Positions 34,065-46,679 of a DNA stretch of 64,000 nucleotides are shown one piece after another. A model generated the notes under the pieces. The model was not told the origin of the DNA, ran no database searches, and saw only the letters and a program-made list of their open reading frames with translations. The DNA is from Serilophus lunatus (taxonomy: Eukaryota > Chordata > Aves > Passeriformes > Eurylaimidae). Position 1 is the stretch's first letter, and every line of letters begins with the position of its first letter. Position numbers and translations under genes: made by a program. The stretch lies in NCBI GenBank assembly GCA_013399895.1, contig VXBA01000882.1, positions 36,598-100,597 of the forward strand, read 5' to 3'.

Positions 34065-35510
34065 CACGGAGCTGGAGCCCGGGATGAGCCCTGTGAACCC
34101 AACTGGACCCCGAGTGAAGGCCCGGAATGGCGCTGAATTGCAGGATTTGGGCACCCTAAGTGATGTCTCGCTCCGTGTCGGGGCTCCCCCGTCGCTCTCT
34201 CGGGGCACCGCGATGAGCGGGGATGAGCCGAGGGCAGGAGAGCTGGAGCATCCCCCGGGAAGGGACGGGGACCGGACAGCGGGAGCGTCCTGCGGGATGA
34301 GGAGGGGACATCGCCCAGGACAGCGGGAGCATCCGCACGCATCCACGGGGGGAACCGAGTACCACAAAGACAGAAACGGAAACGAGTTCAGAGCGAGGGA
34401 GATGCTGCTCAGCACCTTCAAATCCTGCCCCAAAGCCCAGCGATATCCCGAGATTCCCTCGCTGCCAGCGGGGGAACAGCCCGCGCCGGCGGCTGCTTGG
34501 CCGCGGCTCCTCCGCGAGGGAACAGCTGCTTTTCCAGGAAATCCAGAGCGCGGGGGGATTCTCCAACCGCTGAATTACACTTCTCTTTTCCAAGGAAAAA
34601 AATCACTTCGTGTTCAGAGCAAAGCCTGGGCCCGGAGGGGGAGACCTGGAGGAGCCACCGCTGAGCTGCAGCCCCGGGGGAATCAGGGGGTGCAGCGAGA
34701 CAAACACTGAAACACGAGTGGGCAGGGACGTGTTTTTGCTATTTTGCTCGTTTTGACGATACCAAAACAGCGCGGGGAAGTTACACATCAAGCACACACG
34801 GGCTGTCACACTCGGAACCCTGGTGACTGAGCAGTTATTTTCGGCACCCTCTGAACCTGAGAGGTTTCATGGTGCCTCTCACCTCTGGGGCTTTCTCTTT
34901 CCCTTTCATTTATGCTTCTGGATCAGCCTTTCCTTCCCTCTCATTTCCAAAGCCTCACTGATCCAGTTTCATCTCGGAAACGCTTGGCAAAAGCTTATCC
35001 AAGGAGAGGCACAACCCTCAAGCAGCACCTGATGGCTCAGCCCATAGCAAGGACAGAGGCTTTTTTAATAGTTCATAATTACAGGGGGTTCATTTAGTGC
35101 CTCTCTGATTTGGAAAACAACACAAGAAGTCCTAGTCCTAGTCCCAGTCCTTTCAGAGTCCCAACACCACCCAAATTGCCCTGACAGTGTTTTTATGACT
35201 AATAGCTCATTCTGAGAACAGTCAATAACTTCACAACTAAGTCCCAGCGGGCCCCGCTCTGCATAAATTTGCATATTATTCAGTGGAGCCAACCAAGGGT
35301 GTGAGTGCTGGGGACCATTCTATGGTTTGCACTGAGCACAGCAGGAAAAAGGGGGTCATCCCCCAGATCGAGCTCTTTTTGCTGCTCAGTTCCCCAAAAT
35401 TCCCTTAAATTCATCCATCCAAAGGCTCAAACCTGCTGGGAAGGACACGGTGGGACTGGTGCTCCTGAGCTCAGCCAGCCCAAACCTTCCTGCAGAACGC
35501 TCCCACCCTG
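34065..35510. other. Intronic sequence with AT-rich, possibly regulatory block
   Basis: Mostly unique. The AT-rich part at about 34810-35290 contains a perfect octamer ATTTGCAT at 35269-35276. No exon was seen. Confidence 0.45.
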
Positions 35511-35514
35511 GTAC

Positions 35515-35640
35515 AGAACCATGGAATAGAATCATGGAATATCCTGAGTGGGAAGGGAGCCACAAGGATCGAGTCCAGCTCCTGTGTCTGCACAGGACAG
35601 CCCCCGAAATCACACCATAACCCATGGGAATGTCCCCCCA
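35515..35640 (-). mobile_element. CR1 3'-end fragment
   Basis: AATAGAATCATGGAATATCC then GAGTGGGAAGGGAGCCACAAG, GATCGAGTCCAGCTCCTG, TGCACAGGACAGCCCC and AAATCACACCAT is the avian CR1 3' end in minus orientation. Confidence 0.85.
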
Positions 35641-35644
35641 GCAC

Positions 35645-37850
35645 ATCCTGGAGGAAGCTGGTGTTTGTCTCTTGCAAAACAACAGCTCAGATTTGGGGCG
35701 GGCTGAAAAACCAGAGTTTTCCTGGTCTCTGGATTCAACCTTGAAGTCTGCAAACAGACTGGCAGCCTGGCTCCTCCCATTACAGCCCCATCCAAAAAAA
35801 TACCTGAGCACGACAAAACCCACCCCTAACAGCAAAGCGTCCCACTGAGACCTTCCTGCATCCAGGTGAGGAGCTGGGACTGAATTATTGGGGAATTCCA
35901 GCAGCCAGCAGCCCTGGGGTCAGTGGAGAGCATTGAACCAGGATTATTTCGGAAGCACAGCCGGTATTTTTAGCCTGGATAGCGAGGCACTGCTTCCCTT
36001 TCTGGAGTCCCTCCTCCCGCACAGACCAGGAGGGGGGACACTGCAGAACCCGCTGCCGGTTGGGAAAGAAACGGGTGATTTTGATCGGTGGAGATGAATG
36101 TGCTTCACCCCCACACGTTGTGCAACCCTCCCCGAGGAGACAAAGGTGCTCCAGGCTGCTCGGGCTCGTCCTGAGCTCCCAGCACCCGGCTCAGGCCAAG
36201 TGAAGAGGGTCCCCCAGCACCCCGAGGGCTCCAGTCCCAATGGTCAGGGGGGAGGAAAGTTGGGAGAAGGTCTTGGGCTGCCTGGAGGGGGAAGGAGGGT
36301 GGGCAGTGGTGGTGGTGGTTCCCCAGCAAAGCCACGGGGCTGCTTCTCTCGTCCCCACCGTGCTCCCAAGTCATGCGTGGAGCTGGAAAACGAGGATAAG
36401 GTTGGGAACACCCACAGGGATGAGGGGAGCCCTCCTGGCCTCCCAAAAGGCAGGAGCCACAAGGATATGGCACGGGAAGACCTGTGTGTGCCAGGCAAGG
36501 GCAGCCCTTTGCTCGGCAGCTCCTCCAGCCTCTGCCCCCATCCAGGGGCATCTCAGAGACCCCCAAGCAGCTCCTCCTCCCTCTCTGAGCTCAGCACTGC
36601 CACACTCCCCTTCCCACGCTTCCATTTCCCTTCTGGAACAGCGAGAGGCCACGTAGGAGGTGCCTGTGGCAGGTGGGGAGCGGCTGATGGGGTTTCAAGC
36701 AGACGAGAGCAAGGTGGGGCTGCCCTACCCCGAGCCCTGGGGGCACAAAGCTGCCCGGGATCTCCACGCTGGACAGCAGTGCTGACCAGGACAGCACCAG
36801 GAGGGCTCTTTCACCGGCCCCACCTCCAGCATCAGCCCTTCCTCAAATCCCACCAGCTGCCCCACCAAACGTGCACCAAGGAGTCCGCGTGGTGCCCAGG
36901 CAGGATTCACACGTTCCTGCCAAGCTCTGCCTTCCTAGCACAGCCTTTCTCCTTTTTCCCCTCCCATTTTTCCCCCCTTGGAGGTGGAATCCGGGAGGCA
37001 GGACGGGCTGGCCCAGCAGGCAGGTGGGCGAGGTGCTGACTTGGGCACAAGAGCACTTGGTGTCTCTTTTATTTGCTGCTGATGACACGGGCAGAGATCT
37101 CACACCCTGCGTTGGGCAACGCGCGGGAGGAGAGGAGACGCTTCGGGAAACAGAGAGCGAGGGTGGGAGATCCGTGGGTCCCTGGGGTGCACCCTGGGCA
37201 CTGAGCGGGTTGTGGGTCACATCTCAGAGCTCAGCACAGCTCTGAGTGAAGGAAACAGGCTCAGGGCGGGATTGAGCCATGCTGGGCAGGGATTAACCCA
37301 CTGCTGGGCATTTTTAGCCCCGGCTGCATCCTGGAAATGCCCAGCACGGCCGAGGAGCCACCGCTCAGCGTTTAGGCTGTTTGACTTTCATGCAGTAAAA
37401 CCGTTCACATTTCAAGGCAAAGCTGGGAGTGTGCAGACACTTCATACAGGAACTTGTACAGCAAATAGTTTTTCTCCACACCAGCCCTTGTCTTGCACCA
37501 CCTCTGCCCGTGCCGGGGTGGATCCACCCTCTGTGTGACTTCACTGGGACCCAGAGACCTCCCGGCACCCCCGGAGAGCCCAAGGTGGCAGAAGCCGCCC
37601 CATTTCCCCACGAGCCCGGTCCTCTGCCTCTCCTTTGGACTGAGCAGCGACATGTTCTGGGCAGCCCCGAAGTTTGTTTTAAATAGACACTCCTTGAATA
37701 AGCCCAACAAAAATACCTCCATGTCCCGCTGCTGGGCGTGAAACCGCAGCGCGGCGAAGAGGAACCGTCGACTTCAAAATTAAAAAAAAGAAAGAAAAAA
37801 AGCAACGTAAAAAACACAAAAATAATCACACGCTTCTTCTCGTTTCGCCC
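35645..37850. other. Intronic sequence, no gene seen
   Basis: Unique sequence with a short GGTGGTGGTGGT run at about 36308. No exon was recognised. Confidence 0.5.
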
Positions 37851-37914
37851 TCCCGCTGCCCTTGCGCAAAGCGAGAGGCGATGGGAGGGAGGGGGCGATG
37901 CCGGGGGGGGGGNC

Positions 37915-38335
37915 GCAGCCCCCGGGGGTCTCTGCAGGTTCGCAGCTCTCAAGGGTCTCCCCGACCCCGCAGCCCCCCGGGGGTCTCTGCAGGTTCGTAG
38001 CCACCGGGGGGCGGGGGGTCTCAGGGGGTCTCTCGGGGTCTTCAACCCTCGGGGGGGTCTCTGGGGGTCTCTATAGGTCCGTAGCCCCCGGAGGGGTCTC
38101 AGGGGGTCTCTATAGGTCCGCAGCCCCCGGGGGGGTCTCAAGGGGTCTCTATAGGTCCGCAGCCCCCGGGGGGGTCTCAGGGGGTCTCTCGGGGTCTTCA
38201 ACCCCCGGGGGGGTCGCAGGGTGTCTCTATAGGTCCGTAGCCCCAGGGGGGGTCTCAGGGGGTCTCTCTGGGCCCGCAGCCCCCGGGGGGGTCTCAGGGG
38301 GTCTCTCGGGGTCCGCAGCCCCCGGGGGTGCAGCA
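37915..38335. repeat. G-rich minisatellite, about 37-40-bp unit
   Basis: Degenerate tandem units of CCCCCGGGGGGGTCTCAGG then GGGTCTCTATAGGTCCGCAG. Long G runs alternate with GGTCTC. It is next to an N at 37913 and inside a CpG-rich segment (37850-38600). It has strong potential for G-quadruplex formation on the plus strand. Confidence 0.93.
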
Positions 38336-38339
38336 GCCC

Positions 38340-38640
38340 CCCGCCACCTTCCCCCGCCGCGCTCGTGGGGCTTCGGTTACAGCCCCCGGGGAGAGAAAAA
38401 CATTTGCTTTAAAAACAGGAAAATGTGATTGTCAAACCACAACAATGGGCCGGGAAGGGGCCGGGAAGGGGCCGCGGCAGCTCCGAATTTCTCTCCAAAA
38501 CACTCGGCGAGTGACTCAAAGTTTCTGCTCCGAGCCCGGGTGGCCCCGCGCCCTCTCCCGGCTCCGGCTGGGACTCGGTGGCCTTTAACAGACCTCCGAG
38601 AGAGGTTTCCCTGATAACCGGGGACCAGATCCTGCCCAGA
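38340..38640. promoter_or_regulatory. CpG-rich unique segment beside the G-rich array
   Basis: CpG-dense, with an AP-1 site GTGACTCA at about 38510 and GATAA-type sequence at about 38612. No convincing exon was found, so promoter or enhancer activity is only a possibility. Confidence 0.3.
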
Positions 38641-38889
38641 GCCTCTCTGCTGGGGTTTGCAGGTGGAGACACAACCCGGTGCCACAGCGGGAAGTGCCCG
38701 ACCCAAGGCACGCAGACTCTGGGACCAGCCCCGGTACCCCCGGGGCTGTTTTCACTCGACCTTCTGGAGCCACTCTGGGCACCAGCTCTGCCCCCTTCCC
38801 CCCAGTCCCAAAGTTTCTGTGGATGTCCCAGCCTCTCTGAAAGCCGTGGGGGAGCCCAGACCAGCTGAGGAATGAGCACATTCAGAGGG

Positions 38890-39150
38890 ATGGAGGTCCC
38901 AAGATCCCCCAAGGACCATCCAGTCCAACCCTCAGCCCTGCACAGGAACATCCCCAAGGGTCACCCCATGAGCCCCAGAAGATCATCCCACCCCTCCTGC
39001 AGCTCTGGCAGCCTTGGGGCTGCGCCCACTCGCCCAACCACCCTCTGGGAGAGAAGAACCTTGGCCTGAGATCCACCCTGACCCTGCCCTGACACAGCTC
39101 CAGCCCATTCCCTGGGCTCCTGGCCCTGGTCCCCACAGAGCAGTTGTGCT
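38890..39150 (-). mobile_element. CR1 LINE fragment
   Basis: GGACCATCCAGTCCAACCC, CCTGCACAGGAACATCCCC, CCCAACCACCCTCTGGGAG and CCTGACACAGCTCCAGCCC are in CR1 order. It is closely similar to the copy at 121-470. Confidence 0.86.
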
Positions 39151-39797
39151 GCCAAGGTCAACCATCCAAAAGCCACATCAGATGCCTACAGATCATGAGA
39201 TTCAACTTCAAGTGTCCTCATACTTCAAAGGTGCCAACTCTTCCAGTTTTAGTCCTGGCTTCTGAAACCTTTAGGGCATGTCCTCAGCTTTCCTTACAGC
39301 CCAGAGAACCAGAACCAGTTGGAAATTCCCAGGAAAGGGTGTGGGAGCATTGCATCAACTTCAGCACTTCTGATGGGACAAAACTCAGCAAGTTCTCCCA
39401 TCACACCATCCCTCCCCCAGCCATGGTGCCGTGACCTGAGCTGCTCTGCCTTGGTGCAATTTCCCAACATATTCCCAGAAAAAGAGCCAGGAAGTGGCAT
39501 GAGAAGGGAGAACAGCTGGAATCCCTGCCTTGGGATGAAGGAAGTGGAGAGATGCTCCCCATGGCCGGGCTCCAGTCCCTTGTCCCACCTGGATGAGGGG
39601 AGCTGGGACCTCTGAGGAGATTGTCCTGGGCTCTGTGCGATGGTGACAACGAGCAAGAACCACCTGCCCTGTTGTCCATCCCCTTTCTGACTGTTGGACC
39701 AGCTGGGGGGATGGAGATGATGACCTTGGGCTGTCCAGGCCAGAGGCCTCAGGAAGAACACGCTACAAACCCCACAAAAATGGGCCAACCAGACCAA

Positions 39798-40015
39798 AGT
39801 GTAGGTTTAGATCAGATATAGGACGAGACTCTTTCCTCTGAGGGTGGTGGGACACTGGAGTTGCCCAGAGAAGCTGTGGCTGCCCCATCCCTGGAAGTGC
39901 CCAAGGCCAGGTTGGGGCCACCTGGGACGGTAGGAGGTGTCCCTGCCCAGGGCAGGGGGTGGAATGGGATGATTTTTGAGGTCCCTCCCAACCCAAACCA
40001 TCCCATGGTTCTTCA
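39798..40015 (+). mobile_element. CR1 LINE 3' fragment
   Basis: Starts near AGGTTTAGATCAGATATAGG and passes through GAAGCTGTGGCTGCCCCATC to GATTTTTGAGGTCCCTCCC, AACCCAAACCATCCCATGG. Confidence 0.9.
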
Positions 40016-40019
40016 ACAA

Positions 40020-42340
40020 AGGTCCCTAAATCCCTGTGTGCTCTTGGGCAGGTCTGGGTCACACGGTGTCAGAGCCACGAGCACAGCAAACCCCGACCCC
40101 ATTTCCTTAGAAACACCGCCCAGGCCCCCCAGCAGCTCACTGGGCACCAAACAAGGCGCAAACACCACTCCAACAACCCATGGGAGCCTCCTCTTCCCCA
40201 AACCTCACCCCTGGCTCCCCTCCACCTCCACATCTCTTGGGCCTGGGGACGCCTAAAACCACCTGAGGCAGCAACAGAGGCAACGCCAGGAGAGGACAGA
40301 GATGTGCAGCAAAGAGCAGAGGATGGAGAAAGCCCCAGGACACATTTCAGCCCAACAGACGGGGTGGGCAAGGGGGTTGGACGAGGGGGTCGAACAAGGC
40401 TGTCCCACCTTTGTTGTCGGCGCTCATCTGCCCTCTCAGAGCTGCTGCCCCTTGGGTCCCGTGCCGGTGCCCAGGCAGAGCAGCTGCCTGGAGTGACCTG
40501 CCCCGTGTGTGGAGCAGCCCCAGCCCTGCTCTCGAGCTTTCCTCTCAGCAGTTTCCATGCCTGGTTTCAGAATGACGGGCCCTCGCACGAGTGGGTTGGT
40601 GCCGCATCCTTTCATTTTACTCTCACACCCAGCTGGGGACCGGCCGGTTTCAAAATAAAACGAAGCTGCCAGAAGCTCTTGGGGCTCTACCAACCCTTTG
40701 CAAATGCTTGGAACTGTCACAGAAAGAGGGGCTGTTTCCATGAAAGCTCCTGCTGGCATAACGGGCCACCCGGGGATTCCCGGACAATGGATATCCCGGG
40801 AGCAGGGGCAGCAAGATGCCCGGTTTAAAATCTGGGTAGTGTGGGGAGGCTAAAATTGGAGCAGCCTCAGAGCCACCCACATTCACCCGGGAAGGGAAAA
40901 ATCCCTCAGTTCCAGAAGTTACAGCCTAAAGCTCAGATTGCCCAAGGGCAGCAAACACCACGTGGAGGAGGGGCTGGTGAGAGCAGAAAGGAGTCCCTGT
41001 CCCCCCCAGATCCACAAGGACGAGAGAAATGGGCTTTCTCAAGGGCTCTGGGGGAGCCTAAAAAAGAGCAGGAATTGTCCCAGCGCTGCTTTGAGGATCT
41101 TAGAGCTCCAGTGTCCCCCTCCCTGTGCCAGGCACTGTCCCAGACTTCCATGAGTTGGCTCTTGCCACCTCCGTCCCTGTGGGCTGTGGCTCTGCTCTCC
41201 AGAGCTGGCAGAGAAGCCTCGTCCTCCACAAGGAGATAAAGCCTTTTATCCATATGGGAGTGCTGCAGGTATCATCCCCCCCAGACCACCCGTGGTGGGA
41301 CACCAAGGAGGGGCCCAAGAACAAGAGGGAGAGTTCACAAACTATCCTCATCCAGAACTGCTGGAGGCAGAGAACCTGGGCTGGTCCTTCTGCTGGGAAG
41401 GACCCCGTGGCTCAGACAATGGAGCAGAGTCTCCCCCACACACACACACTGGTGGAAATTAGTTCTCTCCCTGTAATTGCCCTTCTGTTCACAAAACTCT
41501 TAATGTGCACTTTGAGTCCAAGTAACTTTACTTTTCAGTTAAAGGCAAATGGTAAATCAGGAGAGAGTCCAAGTGAAGCTGCCACGAGGCACAAGACTCG
41601 TCTGCCTCCCCTGCCAGGAAATGAATTGAGTCCCACTCAGGGGCAGCTCTTACCCAGGAGGGGCCATGGACTGCAAGTGGTCCCAGGGCCATTAAGTCCA
41701 GGGCTAAACCCATCACAAGCTAAGACGGTGCCAAATTGTCCACAGCAGCCCACTCCCCACATCTGGAATATTCCCCACCGTGGTGTTTATTGTTCAAGAG
41801 CAAAACCCACCAACTGTAACTTGGTACCTGAGGAGAGCAGGAGAAATTAAAGGCACAGGGAGCAACTGGGCCATTGTTGTTTTGGGGAGGTACAACTCAC
41901 AGGGAAAATTCTCTGGGTGCAGGAAGGCCCAAAATCCAACACAGCCTCTGAGAAAACTCACAGATTCACTCTCGTGGGTGAGATACCCTGAATTACATCA
42001 TTCTCCTTCATTTTACATCATCAAGGTGCCAGGTGAGACGTGGATAAAAGAGTCCTTCCCCGACAGAAAAGGGCTTTGAAGAAATACGGGGCCAAATTAT
42101 CTTCTTATGCAACACCTCTGCAACTCAGAAAATCTAAAGCTGCAGGGCATAAATCAACCACCAACTGCCTGGGGTTAAAGAGAAACTTCCTCTGCTAACA
42201 ACCTGTTGCACAAGTGCCTCTAACGGGAGCCCCTGCCCCCGAAATCTCTGTTGGAAAGGGTTGACTGGGCTGCAGGGCTGAGTCTGGAGGACCCTTTCTG
42301 TGCCTTTTTTGCTCTGATCCATCTTATTGTATCTTCCTCC
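40020..42340. other. Intronic sequence, no gene seen
   Basis: Unique sequence with a short CACACACACACAC run at about 41438. No exon was recognised. Confidence 0.5.
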
Positions 42341-42344
42341 AGCC

Positions 42345-42478
42345 CGTGAGCATCGGGGAGGGGGCAGCCTGGGGCAGGGGAAGGTGTCCCTGCCCATGGC
42401 AGGGGGAGAAACGAGATGATCTTGGAGGTGCCTCCCCACCCAAACCATCCCGTGGCTCCCAAATTCCACGATCCCACG
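42345..42478 (+). mobile_element. CR1 3' fragment
   Basis: GGTGTCCCTGCCCATGGCAG, GATGATCTTGGAGGTGCC and CCCAAACCATCCCGTGG then CACGATCC resemble the CR1 3' end. Confidence 0.75.
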
Positions 42479-42779
42479 ACTTCAGCACCTTCCCCAGCCC
42501 TGACTCAAGTCCTGGGAACTTTCAGCCTTGAACATTTCCAGTATCCCCCGGCACTGAACACCAGCCCCAGGCGCAGACCAGCAAATTCCCCACCCTTCCA
42601 GGGGCTTTTCCTGCTTCCCTCTCCCCCTGCTCTGCCCAACTGCCTCCCACCAGCCCTTCCTGCCCCAAACTCGGCCCATTCCTATTTTAACCCTCCCCTT
42701 GCTGCCTCCCTGCCACAAATAAAGCACAGACAAAGAGAAATCACTGCCAGCAGCCTGTGCAGCCCCAAGTGATGCTCGG

Positions 42780-43060
42780 GAAGGCTCTGGGGGGGAGGGA
42801 AAGCCGGAGCTTTGGGTGATGCTCCGAGCGGAGCCGGAGCTCTTGGGTGACTGTTCTGCCGGGGGTTATTTTTAGGCGCTGACGCCCGGGGTATTTCGCC
42901 TCAGGATGTCCGGTCTGAGCCTCTTTCTGGGAATCCCATGTTCTCTAATTGTAAACAGCCCCATTCAGTGGCTGCCGAGCCCGAGAGGCCCCGGCTGCGC
43001 CCTCAGGTGTGAGTCAGACAGGAAGGAGAAGCCGCTGCTGCGCAGGAGAAAGAGGCTTTA
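42780..43060. promoter_or_regulatory. Candidate intronic enhancer
   Basis: A non-repetitive block with a MEF2-type site TTATTTTTAG (42866-42875), GTGAGTCAG (AP-1, about 43011) and ACAGGAAG (ETS core, about 43018). The close grouping is suggestive, but conservation cannot be tested here. Confidence 0.3.
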
Positions 43061-43339
43061 ACCATGAAAAAGTGCCCTGATTCAGCGGCTCGTCCTCACC
43101 ACACAACCCAGAGGGATTTTCCTGGATGCTCGGGATGCTTCCCAAGGGATGGGGTTTGTCTCTGCACCTCCTGCAGGTCCAGGTTTCCTTCAGGGCTCAG
43201 CGGTGCCTGCGACATCCCCTCTGAAAAAGGAGGTGGTTTTGAAAACGGGTGATTTCGAGGCACCAGCTGCTGCTTCTGAATGTGTTGTTGCTGTGGGAAA
43301 AGGGCTCTGGAGCTGCAGAAAGGCAAATCCTGGGGCGGG

Positions 43340-43550
43340 AGAGATGGGATATTGGGAAGGGATTCCTCCCTGGCAGGGTGGGCAGGCCCTGGCACAGGGT
43401 GCCCAGGGATCCGTGGCTGCCCCATCCCTGGAATGTCCAGGCTGGAGCCCCCTGGGGCAGTGGGAGGTGTCCCTGCCCAGGGCAGGGGAGTAGAACAAGA
43501 TGAGCTTTAAGGTTCCTTCCAACCCAAACCACTCCATGATTCTGTGATGG
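43340..43550 (+). mobile_element. CR1 LINE 3' fragment
   Basis: GGATATTGGGAAGGGATTCC through GTCCCTGCCCAGGGCAGG to TTTAAGGTTCCTTCCAACC, ending in CATGATTCTGTGATGG. The genuine 3' terminus is preserved. Confidence 0.9.
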
Positions 43551-44764
43551 GACAGGAGGGATTAACAGCAGAAAACAACGTTTCCAAAAGGGGCCAAGGG
43601 CAGGAAGCTGTAAAATATCCAAATCTGGCAGGAGCAGGAATCCTATGGAGCATCCATAGGGAGCACGACTTCCCAGACACCCCAGCACACAGGAAACGTT
43701 CCCTGGGTGGCAGGAGCAGCGCTGNACGTTGTGCCAGCTCTTATCTGACTCATTTCAGTGTCTCAGGGGAAACCCTGGCACTGATAAACAGCCCCTGCTC
43801 CCGGCCCCCGCCTTTACCAACCGAAATCTGGAGNCGCAGGGGTGGGATGGTGGCACTGCCAGCCCCGTCCTGCAGCTGATGAGTTACCAAGCCCAGGGCC
43901 ACCAAAGCACACCCCGCAGGCGCCGCCACACTCGGCGCTGGCCCCGCGCCCCCGTGTTGGGGATGAGAAAACAAAACTGCTGCAGGTTTTTATTTTCCAG
44001 CAAACGTGAAGCTGCTCAGGGCCCGGCTTCCCACGGACTGGTGGAAGGCAGGGGGCTGGGAAAGGCCTCCAGCTCGGAGCAGGGGGCTGGGGACAGCAAG
44101 AGGAGCAGGTTGTTGGGTTCCCAGCCCACCGGAGCAGGGAGGGCAGGGCTGAGGTCCTCGCTGACACAGCCTGGGGGTCCTGAGCTGCTCATCTGAGGTG
44201 ACACAGGTGACAATGCGAGGGCTGGTCCTGCCTGAGTTTGGGAGGTGAAGCTGAGGTTGGCCAAGCCAGGGCTGCTCCAGGGGTTCAGCTTTCCCTGCCC
44301 CTCCTTCCCAGGCAGCAGATCCAGCCTGGCTTGGTGCTCAGGGCAGGACTCTTGGTTTTGCAGGAGTTGGGATGAGGCTTCCAGGCCTCCCCCGAGGAAA
44401 CACCTCCACTCCCAAACATTGCAGGAGACATGAGAGAGTCTGGTTGTAATTCCTGCCCAAACAAAGGCTGCCTTGACCAGCAGCACTGTCCCATCCCTGC
44501 CATGGGACAACACTTGAGGTTTCCTTTCCAAAGCCCCCACACCACCCCTGAGGCCTTTGGGGTTCATCAGTCCTGGCACAGCTTTTTCTGGCTTTGGGAA
44601 AATGTCTGTGGCCAAGACTCCCAGATATCTTTGCTCTTCTCCCTGCACATCACAGCCCCCCCAAGGCAACGTGAGCCCCCAGCTCGGGTGGGAGCAGGAT
44701 TGGATCCCTCTGACTGCTCCAGCCACAGGCCCCTACGGACCTTCTCCTCCCACTTTCTGCCTCT

Positions 44765-44875
44765 GCTCAGCTCCTTGCCCTGTCCCAGTGGCTCCAGCCT
44801 GGCCTTGGACACTCCCAGGGATGGGGCAGCCACAGCTTCTCGGGCCCCACTCTCACAGTAAAGAATTTGAGGATG
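44765..44875 (-). mobile_element. CR1 internal fragment
   Basis: GGCTCCAGCCTGGCCTTGG, CACTCCCAGGGATGGGGCAG and CACAGTAAAGAATTTG in minus orientation. Both ends are truncated. Confidence 0.82.
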
Positions 44876-45379
44876 CTGCCTCTCCTTGGGACATTTCAGC
44901 CCAAAGCAGAAAGCTCGGAAAATAATTCAAAGATATAAATCAGCCTCATAACCCCAAGAGCAGGTCCCTGTTCCCCCTCCAGGCAGTCCCAGAGCAGGCA
45001 GCCCATGGTGGGGGGGGGGCTCTGCCTGTCCCGGGGCTGCAGTTCCTGCTCTGGCTCTTTCTGCTCCATTGCAGAGATGGAACTATAAAACCTTCATTTC
45101 CTGACACACATGGGACGAGGCCAAGGGGTCGTGTTTTGGACAACCTGCCTTTTCCATGGCAACCGGCGATGATGTCAGCGCCGGGCGATGATCGCAGGGG
45201 CCTGGGGAACGCTGAGCTCTCCAGGAACGGGGCAGGGGCAGGGGCTCCCATGGTGGGGGACACGTTTGCTGAGGGCTGGGGCCACACCAGAGCAGCCCCA
45301 GCAAAGTTTTCCTTGGATGGCTCCGAGCTCGAGTCCCAGCTGAGGGGCTGGGGCTGAGACCACCGTGCCCTGTGCCCCC

Positions 45380-45730
45380 CTCCTGCAGCTCCCAGCCCTC
45401 TCTGCATCCCCCGGAGTTCTGTCCCCCTGCAGCCCAGCTGCTCTTGCAGCTAAAAGCTCCTGTCCCGACCCCCCCCTCGGGTGCTGGTGGGGTCCCTCCC
45501 CCCCTCTCTGCTCCGCTGCCCCCTCCCCGCTCACTCCCCGTCCCGCGTTGTTCCCGCAGCCGCTTCTTCTCCTTCCCATCCCAAAGTCCCTCCCGGCAGA
45601 GGAGCCCCTTTCCAGCAGCCCCAGAAGTGACTCCTCGGGTCCATGTGCCGCCCCGGGGCGCTCGCAGCTCCCCGTGTCCGTCGGTCTGTCCCGGCTCCCT
45701 GCGGCTGGAGCCGCCTGAGCCCGCAGCCCT
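45380..45730. promoter_or_regulatory. CpG-rich segment
   Basis: GC-rich with CCCGCC/CGCTCACTCCCCG-type sequence. There is no supported splice donor and I could not assign an exon. It may be a regulatory CpG island. Confidence 0.25.
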
Positions 45731-45979
45731 TGGCCCCCGGGCTGGGGGCTCAGTGAAACCCTGTCTGGGGCAGCTCCTGGAGGCTCCAGGATGAGCCCGT
45801 GGAGTAAAACCATCCCCCCGTGCCTGGAGCTGCCAAGGAGATGCGGTTCCACCTGTTTGGGACAGGACAGGAGAGACTGAGCAGCTCTTTTCCACCCAGA
45901 AACTCCTACCCAGGTGTGAGACTTGGGCTAAAATCCCCCCCCCGACTCCTCTCTGATGTTTTGAGGGACTCCCCCGGAC

Positions 45980-46315
45980 ATGCAGCTCGAAGGGACCTTA
46001 AAGATCATCTCATTCCACACCTCCCACTGTCCCAGGGGGCTCCAGCCTGGCCTTGGACACTCCCAAGGATGGGGCAGCCACAGCTCCTCTGGGCAGCCTG
46101 TGCCAGGGCCTGCCCACCCTCCCAGGGAGGAATCCCATCCCAATATCCCTCCTGCCCTCTGCCAGTGGGAAGCCATTCCCTCTCATCCAGGCTCTTGGAA
46201 ATGGTCTCTCTCCATCTTTCCTACAGTTCCCTCCAGGTCCTGGAAGGCCACAATTGGGGTCAGCCCAAAGCTTCTCCTCTCCAGGCTGAGCAACCCCAAT
46301 TCTTCCCCAGGATCC
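45980..46315 (-). mobile_element. CR1 LINE fragment, longer copy
   Basis: AGGGACCTTAAAGATCATC, then GGCCTTGGACACTCCCAAGG, CTGTGCCAGGGCCTGCCC, AATCCCATCCCAATATCC, and TTCTCCTCTCCAGGCTGAGC with AACCCCAATTCT. Confidence 0.9.
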
Positions 46316-46622
46316 TCCCAGCACAGCCAGCAGGTAGAGCTGCCAGGTTTGGCCCAGGTCTGCTTAGATTTAGGTCTGGTTGAAGTCCTTGCTCGTGTGA
46401 TGAGTCTTTACGTGACACCAGGCAAGTGGTGGCACAAAAACACCCTCCTTGGCAGTAAAGGGAACAGTGTCCCACGCAGAAAAACGAGCCCCAAACCAAC
46501 ACAGAGGTTCACTTCAAGGCACACTTCAACAGAAGCGAAAGGATTGAGCCTAAACATTCCCATTTCCAGCTCCGTGTGATGACTCCGAGCTCCCCACTCT
46601 CCTTCCCCTGGGGACCCAACGC

Positions 46623-46650
46623 TTGGAGGGAGGGAGGGAGGGAGGGAGGA
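46623..46650. repeat. (GGGA)n microsatellite
   Basis: About six GGGA units followed by GGAGGAAAAAC. Confidence 0.9.
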
Positions 46651-46679
46651 GGAAAAACAAAAACATGAAAAAAAGGAAA

